From Tretioscincus oriximinensis (lineage: Eukaryota; Chordata; Lepidosauria; Squamata; Gymnophthalmidae), in NCBI GenBank assembly GCA_022410635.1, contig JAJVDF010000134.1, positions 265,084 through 329,083 of the forward strand: a stretch of 64,000 bases of DNA. The letters are read 5' to 3'. The notes beneath the pieces are model-generated. The model saw only the letters and a program-made list of their open reading frames with translations, ran no database searches and had not been told where the DNA came from. Positions 56,975-64,000 of this stretch are shown one piece after another. The position numbers and the translations under genes were made by a program. The number at the start of each line of letters is the position of its first letter. Within the stretch, counting starts at the first letter, position 1.

Positions 56975-57701
56975 TAACGGGGGTTTGCTCACCACGTTAT
57001 TAAGATGCCTGCACATCTGAGGCAGCTGTCTCATCAGAATACGGATACGTGTAAAATCTGACTCCCATCAAGAACTCACACAGAGGCCATAAACTTAGAT
57101 CGTGAGGCAAGATCCAGGAGGTCCACGTGGGTCATGGAATCCTCTTGAGCACCTCTGTGCAGCAGTTTTTATTGACTCCAAACAGAAGGCCTGTACAGAA
57201 AGAGTGATGCCGGAAAGTGGGAGTTCAGAAGGTGTGGTTTGGGGCAGACCGGAACTGGGTCCAGGTTGTGACACCTGTGTGACGCGTCTCCCTCCTCCCA
57301 AGGGGCGCAGCTTGTGTCAGGAAGTATCCAAATATGGGTATGGTTTGAGCAATACAAGATTGACTTTAGGCTTCCAGGACCTGTGACCTGTCTCTCACTC
57401 CAAGGTAAAAGGATGGACAAAAGACTTCTTCTCGCCTTTCCAGGCAATTGACTCATGCCATTAATCCGTGGCTTCAGATACAATGGGTGCCCTTTGAAAC
57501 AATAGGCTAAGGAGTACTGCTAAATGGGAACTGCTGCAGGGCAGGAAGAGAGAGATTAGCTCTCTTGCAACACCCTGTAATGGAAATTTTCCCCCAAATT
57601 TTACATTCAAGCTGCCTGGGCTTCTGGGGACCAATTCTTGTATATATTTATATCAAATATATTAATGCCAATTAATATATCACATATGGTGAACCCCGAC
57701 A
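56975..57701 (-). mobile_element. Solo LTR, family B, 727 bp, perfect 6-bp target duplication
   Basis: On the minus strand starts TGTCGGGGTTC and ends AACCCCCGTTA. ATAAAG lies immediately on both sides (56969-56974 and 57702-57707). Shared with the plus copy: GATATATTAATTGGCA near the 5' end, CATATTTGGA-TTCCTGAC, CACGTGGACCTCCTG-GATCTTG and the AATAAA (minus, 57168-57173) block. Open frames on both strands here are LTR by-products. Confidence 0.9.
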
Positions 57702-57713
57702 ATAAAGAGATAG

Positions 57714-57772
57714 ATATTTGAAGATTTGTCAGCAAAAGTTCATGCTGCTTACATTTTATTTTTGTTAGCCCC
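57714..57772 (+). repeat. Decayed hammerhead-like short repeat
   Basis: TATTTGAAGATTTGTCAGCA, then AAAGTTCATGCTGCTTAC and TTTTTGTTAGCC. Recognisable but degraded. Confidence 0.45.
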
Positions 57773-58171
57773 CCTCCACAAGACATGTTAAAAACCTCAA
57801 TTGCATTAAGAACCAAAATCATTCAATCTCGAGCCTCAGAACAAACCTCATTCCTTTTGCAAATAAAAGAAAAACCTTTCAATCCAGAGCTGATAAAACG
57901 AGGAAGGGAAGTTCTGAGACATACGCAGTATCAATTTTGGCTTCAGCCCTCATTAACTACCTGACTAACCAGGAAGTACAATGCAATGAGAATTCTCATT
58001 GCCTTCTCTCCACATGAAATTTCCTGTCTTCTCTGACAAAAAGACACATGAAGTCTTGAAGAGGGGATGATGCTCTTTAGCAAATTAGCCCCCAGTCCTG
58101 TCCACAGAAACATATTTTCTGTTTACAGGAAAGTGGCTGGGGGACTTGTCTATATAAATAAAACTAGACTA
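57773..58171. other. Unannotated sequence
   Basis: TCTATATAAATAAAACTAG at 58150-58168 directly precedes repeat R and may be its true 5' end. Confidence 0.4.
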
Positions 58172-58338
58172 ACCAAATTTTCTGAGGTCCAAACTGGGGT
58201 AATTAATATTCATGCTAATTTACATATTCATGAATATGCAAATCATCCATCAACATCCATACCCCTCCGGAATTCCTGCCTGAGAAATCAGTGAAGCACA
58301 ATTTTTAAAATGTGTGATATTTTTTTGAAGTGTGTGAG
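58172..58338 (+). repeat. Repeat R copy 2
   Basis: CCAAATTTTCTGAGGTCCAA, GGGTAATTAATATTCATGC, CATATTCATGAATATGCAAAT, CTGAGAAATCAGTGAAGCAC. Co-linear with 28685-28846. Confidence 0.75.
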
Positions 58339-58530
58339 AAATTTGCATTTTTTTATTTTTTACTGAGGGGAGGGTGCCATCAGGAGCCAGCCTCGGTTGC
58401 CAGACCCCCTAGTGGTGGTGCAGTGCTTTTTTTTTTAATTGAAGTGTGCGAGATTTTTTTTTTTACTGAGGAGTAGGTGCCTTGAGGAGTTTCCAGAGCC
58501 CCCTAGTGGTGGTGCAGTGATTTAAAAAAA
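58339..58530 (+). repeat. Two 90-110-bp tandem units (minisatellite-like)
   Basis: Unit landmarks TTTTTTACTGAGG-GAGGGTGCC and CCCCCTAGTGGTGGTGCAGTG occur twice, at 58351-58424 and 58459-58521. Same units, inverse, at 26370-26500. Confidence 0.65.
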
Positions 58531-58790
58531 TCAATGTTTTATTTTATTTTTATTATTAGTTTTTCCTCAGCAAAAAACAGGGAAATGGCATCCCCCTCTG
58601 GGACGGCAGAGTAGAAAACCCCAAAAATGGGTTTCACCACAAAAAGAGGGCATCTGGTTAGCCTAAGCAAAATTGTATTGCACTAAATCATTGTGTACAA
58701 GAAACATCCACCAATGAGTAAAATATTAGTATGTTAGGAACATTTTTTTCTGTTGTCCCAAAATATCTTGCAAATTTTTACTTTTGTATT
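58531..58790. other. Unannotated sequence
   Basis: T/A-rich; no recognised element. Confidence 0.4.
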
Positions 58791-58794
58791 TTTA

Positions 58795-58842
<48 letters not shown>
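58795..58842 (+). repeat. TC microsatellite
   Basis: About 24 CT units with one TTT interruption. Confidence 0.95.
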
Positions 58843-58845
<3 letters not shown>

Positions 58846-59384
58846 AAATGATTAAATGTCATTATATTGGAAAATATAGTACCTCATAGTGATACATATT
58901 TTAATGTCATGAGAAATCTGATGCAGGATCTGGCAAGGAAGCGATTATAATGTGTGCTAACACAGTATACAGTATGTGTCTTGCTGCTGATTGATAGGCC
59001 AAGATTTTTTTAAAAATGAACTGCATTTGATGTCAGTCAATTCTGACAGATTTCCCACATACTGCTGCTTCAGGGAAGGTTGTTCAGTACATGTGTATCT
59101 GTTTATCCCTCACATTTATTTTGAAACTTCAGTTTCTTTGAAACAACTTTGATACTACATTAATTTAATGAAAGTAAAGCTACACATGCTGTTAACAAGG
59201 CCTAGAATCTACTGTAATATCCATCCAGATGATACTGACATGACATTATTAAAGCTGTATGTGACCTTCATGCCATGTTGTATATATCACCTGCCTGTCA
59301 GGTGTCTGGCAATACTTTTAAAATCCCAGGAAACAAAACAAACACAAAATGGATTAACTAACTGAAAGTGGTTGTAAGGAGCTA
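58843..59384. other. Unannotated sequence
   Basis: Nothing recognised. Confidence 0.4.
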
Positions 59385-59630
59385 CAGATGAGTGAGCAAA
59401 TGCACTTGATTAAGTTGAAGCAAGTGCAAAGTCATGCACACTGGGGCAAAGAACCCCAATTACTTCTACTACCAACTGATGGGAACCAAGCTTTCTGTGA
59501 GAGAGCAGGAAAAAATATTGGAGTGTTGATGGACAGTTCAATGAAGGGGGAAATAGTAGCAAGAAAAGCAAATTCATTGTTAGGGATCATAAGGAAAGGA
59601 ATAGAAAACAAGGATCACCTTTTGAAGTGT
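59385..59630 (+). mobile_element. CR1 LINE fragment (RT C-terminal region)
   Basis: In the frame 59388-59780, AAGTGCAAAGTCATGCACAC and GGGGCAAAGAACCCCAATTA match, inverted, 7790-7840. 'ARKANSLLGIIRKGIENK' matches the CR1 protein at 7713-7429. No 3' end. Confidence 0.85.
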
Positions 59631-59635
59631 ACCAA

Positions 59636-59725
59636 CAGAGGAAATGTAACTCTGTTGATTCTCCTTGATTTCTCTAAAGGCTTTGGCACCATCAACTATA
59701 GTATATTTTCAGGTTGCCACCAGAA
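59636..59725 (+). mobile_element. L2 LINE RT fragment fused to the CR1 fragment
   Basis: Continues in the same open frame as the CR1 piece: 'GNVTLLILLDFSKGFGTINY' is the L2 RT palm region (AFDTID box changed to GFGTIN). The two LINE families are joined without a gap, a recombination or nested-insertion scar. Confidence 0.75.
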
Positions 59726-60770
59726 AATGAAGGCAAACTGTTGTCTCAGTTGTCCTGCTACCTTGTTGTGTATCCTATAAAGAAGCATTGGGGCGGTGTA
59801 AAACTATGCTCTTGAAAGCTGTGATGTATTGTATTCAAGTATCACCCTAAAGAGTTCATGTTTTGGGGCATGATATTGATCCATTGTTGTATGAGTCTTG
59901 GAGTCAAATAGTGGTGGTGTGGAGGCTTATCTAACTGCCCTCTAGATACACAGAATATGGTCATATTGATGAAACCTCTGCAAATTTTGAAATATAATCT
60001 ATTAATTCATAATATCTTTCTCTTTTGTAATTCTTAAACTATTGCTCTAAAAACAGAATGTTTGAAAGGAAAAAGAAAGAAAAAGAAGTGAATTCAAGTG
60101 CAATTTAGCTGTGAGAAGGAACGTTGTGATAAATCTGCATCAGACATCTATAATGACAAAATGATTAGAGTGTGAACTCTTTGTAAGCTTATAAGCTGCA
60201 AAGAAAATGAACGAAATCTGCAAATGCAACAAATATTATCTTATATATGGATTTTCATGGCTTGGTGGTGAAGAACAGCCGGTTTCACTATGTGTGATTT
60301 ATTTCAAAGCACTCGTAAATGAAAATATGAACTCGTCCAACCTCAAATGCTATTTTTTGTGGTAAATTATAAACCATACTAGGGAAAGCTAACAGACTTT
60401 TGATAATAGACACAAATATTTTCTAAACTCTCGGGTAATAATTCACAGTATGACAGCAAAAGAAAATGGTGGGGAGGGGGAGGTTCGTATTGTGTGGCAT
60501 GCGTAACAGCAAAATTTGAAACTGTTGAAGTGATTGGTGAGACATTAGTTAAGCCTGCAGCTCAAGTAATGGTGCACATGATTACTAGAGGTAAGTCAAG
60601 CAACATTACACTGTTCACTGTAATACCATAGAAATGATAGAAAATGTAAATAGACATTATTAATTTGTTACTAAGCACCGCAAGCTGATGAATACACTGA
60701 TAATCGTGAATTTTGCTAACATTTTAGGATGTTTTTACACAGTGTTGGTTATCTTATGATGTGCCAGCCT
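59726..60770. other. Unannotated AT-rich sequence
   Basis: No recognised gene or repeat. Confidence 0.4.
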
Positions 60771-61163
60771 TGACAGGCACTCCTTAAAACTGTTGGGTAG
60801 AAAAGTGAGAACAGACAAAGGAAAGTATTTCTTCACCCAGAGGGTCATCGGCCTGTGGAATTTACTTCCTGAAGAGGTAGTGGTAGCTAACAGCTTGGAT
60901 AGTTTCAAGACAGGACTAGACAGGTTTATGGACACCAAGGGTATAAATAGATACTAGGATGGATGTCTGGATGTTGCATCTGGGGTGGAGCAACAAGCAG
61001 GACTCCTGAAATACCATTTGCAGGGAGTCATAAACAGGAGCATATTTTGCTTTCCTCTGTTCAGACTGCCCAGGTCCATCTGGTGGGCCTCTGTGTGACA
61101 CAGAATGCTGGACTTGATGTGCTGTGGCCTGATCCAGTATGGCTCTTCTTATGTTCTTATGAC
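60771..61163 (+). mobile_element. CR1 LINE 3' end (AAGAACAT type)
   Basis: Starts in the ORF2 C-terminus (TTGGGTAGAAAAGTGAGAAC, CCTGTGGAATTTACTTCCTG) and ends CTCTTCTTATGTTCTTATGAC. Plus-strand, close in sequence to the copy at 63486-64000, so a relatively young subfamily. Confidence 0.93.
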
Positions 61164-62254
61164 TAGTTAGGTAGCACAGTCCCAGTGAAGACTCAGCACA
61201 TTAAACAGCCTGCACTGACCCAGACATGGTAATCATCCTCCACAATAAGAGCCAGTACTGGAAACATAAAGGGTTTCTTCCATTCTTGATATTTCAAGTT
61301 CCTAAGAGGTCACTGCTTCTAGCACATCTTCCTTTGTATTTTAAGATGGGAAGATTATGTGTCCCATCTTCAGAAGTGTATCATCCACCTGCTTCCAAAG
61401 TTGAAAATCCTGCCCTTCACATTAGTGGATGGGGGGAATGATCCAGCTGGTGATCTAGGTGAGGCAGAAAAATCATCGGATGGTATGTGAAATGGAAGCC
61501 CATGGGGAATCTCAAAGAGTGTAGCGATGTGTGAGTCTTAAGCTTTGGGGGCAAAATTGTGTCTTCCATTACCTCTCTCTGCTGACTGCTTAATACCTTC
61601 CAAGACTTGCACTACTCTCCAGACTCTTCCCTTCTACCCTGGACCCATTAGTATGTTTTAATGGATTTGTTATAGTTATATATCTTTGGAGATCTCACAA
61701 CTCCATCTCCTTTTAAGTTGTTGTTGTTTTTATGAAGAAAAAAACAGTAAACAGTGTAAGTCACTTTGGGTCCCTTTGGGTTGAGGAAAGGAAATATAAA
61801 AACCCTTTAGATGTTTGGCCAATGTCTTGTAGCAATGTGAAATTGCATTTACTCCTGTCTTTATTAAAATCATAGTAATAATAAAGCAATAGTCAAAAAA
61901 TTACTGTGGCAGATACATGTTGATTTCAAGAAAATGTGCTTGACAGAGAATCACCCAGAAATGTCCAAATAACCCTTAACCCGTAAAGAAAAAATCTGAT
62001 TGTCTCCACAAAACTTTCTTATTTAGCCATAGTGGTAAAACTGTCAGTTGGTACCCTTTGCTCAATAATTGACTGGTGTTAGAGGAGTATTCTGACCTTT
62101 TGAAATGTCGGCTTTAGAGATGAACTTGGGGAAGGGAAAAAAAGCTGCATTTCACTGAAGGAGATTCCTGAAAAAGTTAGAAACTGTATTTACACTTGTG
62201 CAGTAACTGACTGTTGCCAAGGATATTTTGGCTGTGAGGATGCTGTATTGGTAA
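61164..62254. other. Unannotated, with an LINE-like tail
   Basis: 61755-61812 (GTAAGTCACTTTGGGTCCCT, then GGAAATATAAAAACCC) resembles an L2/SINE 3' end in plus orientation. The remainder is unassigned. Confidence 0.4.
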
Positions 62255-62512
62255 TGCCAGTCTGGTGTAGTGGTTGAGTGTTGGACCCGTTCTTGGTAAT
62301 CTCACGGTTCGATTCCCCACTCCTCCATGAAAGCCAGCTGGGTGACCTTGTGCCAGTCACAGTTCTTTGAACTCTCTCAGCCCCACCTACTCCACAGGGT
62401 GTCTGTTGTGGAGAAAGCAACAAAAGCTATGTGCACCACCCTATGGTTGGCCGCCCTGTGACCTTTGGGTATAGGGCGGGATATAAATACAAATAAATAA
62501 ACAAAAATAAAT
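62255..62512 (+). mobile_element. Second SINE type: tRNA head, CORE-like middle, L2-like tail
   Basis: Head with GGTGTAGTGGTTGAGTG (A box) and GGTTCGATTCC (B box, 62306-62316). The middle GGGTGACCTTGTGCCAGTCACAG and the CTCAGCCCCACCTACTCCACAGGGTGTCTGTTGTGG block resemble MIR/CORE-SINEs and L2 ends. Tail: CCGCCCTGTGACCTTTGGG, then GGGCGGGATATAAATACAAATAAATAAAC, as in the L2 LINE at 43455. Retroposition by L2 machinery is inferred from the shared tail. Confidence 0.85.
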
Positions 62513-63000
62513 ATTGATCAATATTTCAGGTGGAATGGGATTTTAGAGGCATTTCTTTCATTTGTAGGCTATCATACGGCTCCTTAAATTTGAGACAGGT
62601 GTGAAATATTAATTATGTATCAAGCAAAGGATTATGTTGTTTTCATCCATTAAATAAAACAAACGTGGGATGTTTTTTTAAAAAAATGGAACCAAAAATG
62701 GAACTCTCTTATGTCAGCAGCAGTATGAATTTGATAAAGTTCTAAAGACCCACTGTTCTCAGTGCCATTCTATCACCAATATCCACCTGTTCTATAGTAC
62801 ATCTATGAGTCAGAAGCTATACATTGACCACTTGTAGTTACTTCATGGGACCAGTGGTGATGCTGCCTAACTAGACCTACTGTCTTCCTGTTCCTTATGT
62901 TCTTCCCATGAAGTCAAGTTTCGTTAATGGCCTATTAGCTTATTCCTGTGCCAAAGGAAGCAATCACTTACTGATTTCATGACCTTAATGTGAAAATTAC
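62513..63000. other. Unannotated sequence
   Basis: Nothing recognised. Confidence 0.4.
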
Positions 63001-63012
63001 TGATCCTGAAGG

Positions 63013-63150
63013 TCCAGCAAAGGGGCTAGCAGCACTTTGAGACTAACTTGAGAAAAGTGTGTGGCATAAGCTTTCGTAGACACGTCTACTTCTTCAGATG
63101 CATCCTTTGCTGGACTTTCTACTAGACTAACACGGCTATTTCTCTGAAAT
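63013..63150 (-). repeat. Hammerhead-like short repeat with 12-bp target duplication
   Basis: TGATCCTGAAGG occurs at 63001-63012 and 63151-63162, enclosing 138 bp. On the minus strand: the inverse of the family tail (ATTTCAGAGAAATAGCCGTG, then TCCAGCAAAGG), CATCTGAAGA (CTGAAGA 63097-63091), stem GTAGAC/GTCTAC with GT loop (63089-63076), GAAA (63075-63072), GCTTATGCC, then CTCAAAGTGCTGCTAGCC to TTTGCTGGA. So a piece of the 3' tail stands inverted at the 5' side of the core. Confidence 0.88.
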
Positions 63151-63162
63151 TGATCCTGAAGG

Positions 63163-63485
63163 CTGAGGGAAGATAGTGTCATATGACTTATGACATCATC
63201 AGGTAAACATTCAGGCCATTTCTACACTTGGTCAGTAAACAGAATCAAGCAGCTCTTTTGTATGTTTAGTAAAGAAATTTAGATCTGGGAATCAGTGCAG
63301 TAAGGGCTAATTTGCACATANCTATTTCCATCACTTTAGTTAATGCATAGTAACTTAATGTGGATTAACTGCATTCCTACTGATTGTATGAAATGTACTG
63401 GAAATACGTTAGAAGTGAAAAATGTGTGTGTTGCTGTGCAAGCACTAAGCCATTTTTACACATGGCATTACATGTGTAAAACAGG
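63163..63485. other. Unannotated sequence
   Basis: Nothing recognised; N at 63321. Confidence 0.4.
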
Positions 63486-64000
63486 ATAAGAACATAAGAA
63501 GAGCCATACTGGATTAGGCCACAGCCCATCGAGTCCAGCATTCTGTGTCACACAGAGGCCCACCAGATGCACCTGGGCAGTCCGAACAGAGGAAAGCAAA
63601 ATATGCTGCTCCTGTTCGTGACTCCCTGCAAATGGTATTTCAAAAGTCCTGCCTGTTGCTCCATCCCGGAGGCTACATCCAGACAACTATCTTAGTATCC
63701 ATTTATACACTTAGTGTCCATAAACCTGTCTAGTCCTGTCTTGAAACTATCCAAGCTGTTAGCTACCACTACCTCTTCAGGAAGTAAATTCCACAGGCCG
63801 ATGACCCTCTGGGTGAAAAAATACTTCCCTTTGTCTGTTCTCACTTTTCTACCCAACAGTTTTAAGGAGTGCCCTCTGGTCCTTGTGTTGTGTGATAGAG
63901 AAAACATTTTTTCTCTATTCACCCTGTCGATCCCATGCATGATTTTGTACACTTCAATCAGATCACCCCTCAAACGTCTCCTTTCAAGGCTGAAGAGGCC
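63486..64000 (-). mobile_element. CR1 LINE, 3' UTR and ORF2 C-terminus, running off the window
   Basis: Plus strand begins AAGAACATAAGAAGAGCCAT. The minus frame 63973-63692 gives 'MRGDLIEVYKIMHGIDRVNR' and 'LLPEEVVVANSLDSFKTGLD', the C-terminal end of CR1 ORF2, intact over 93 codons. The rest lies beyond 64000. Confidence 0.94.

Noticed and set aside
1..64000. CRISPR arrays, bacterial operons, ribosome binding sites
   Set aside because: None seen; the window is vertebrate repeat-rich DNA, and the regular repeats present are microsatellites or transposon parts.

Overview
This window is vertebrate nuclear DNA, almost certainly from a sauropsid and most likely a squamate reptile (lizard or gecko type). 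The evidence is the repeat content: many CR1 LINE fragments (two 3'-end types, one ending in the ATTCTATGAT motif and one ending in repeats of the AAGAACAT type), L2 LINEs whose reverse transcriptase resembles reptile L2, one L1-clade LINE, tRNA-derived SINEs with a TTC-rich tail, TA-flanked MITEs and solo LTRs. I cannot name the species. I find no host protein-coding exon I can defend. The longest open frames are either pieces of reverse transcriptase inside dead LINEs or chance frames in AT-rich or low-complexity DNA. Single N bases lie at 4623, 31531, 39910, 47191, 47193 and 63321.

Layout: 1-4.5 kb holds decayed CR1 tails, and a short solo LTR with a perfect 5-bp target duplication lies at 4472-4762. 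From 6.9 to 8.6 kb is a minus-strand CR1. From 9 to 12 kb is AT-rich with little recognisable. From 12.0 to 13.2 kb is a nest of LTR-like pieces and direct repeats. From 14.2 to 16.9 kb an L1-clade LINE is interrupted by a perfect palindrome and a CR1, followed by two TA-flanked MITEs. At 20.8-21.8 kb a CpG-rich unit carries promoter-like motifs, several strong hairpins and a poly(A) signal, with a long palindrome just downstream. From 23 to 31 kb are LTR-like, SINE and unclassified repeats. At 35.5-36.45 kb is a GC-rich foldback element. From 40.3 to 42.2 kb is a minus-strand CR1, from 43.46 to 45.1 kb an L2 LINE, and from 51 to 52.2 kb a full-length SINE and two abutting L2 pieces. At 54.6-57.7 kb are two solo LTRs of one family in opposite orientation. 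From 58 kb to the end are unclassified repeats, CR1 and L2 pieces and a second type of SINE.

The most interesting theme is a short repeat family present at least a dozen times. Its sense strand carries CTGAAGA, then a 6-bp stem (GTAGAC/GTCTAC or variants that keep pairing), then GAAA and GC-tetranucleotide-GC. This is the layout of a hammerhead ribozyme core, which is known from Penelope-like retroelements. Several copies have perfect 9-12 bp target duplications, and two are inverted composites inserted as one unit. The second theme is structured, palindromic DNA: a hairpin-rich CpG unit with two hairpins that share one loop but differ in stem, a 62-bp-arm hairpin, stacked hairpins at 32.2 kb and a roughly 200-bp-arm foldback.

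No genes work together here in the operon sense. The window is a record of nested transposon insertions.
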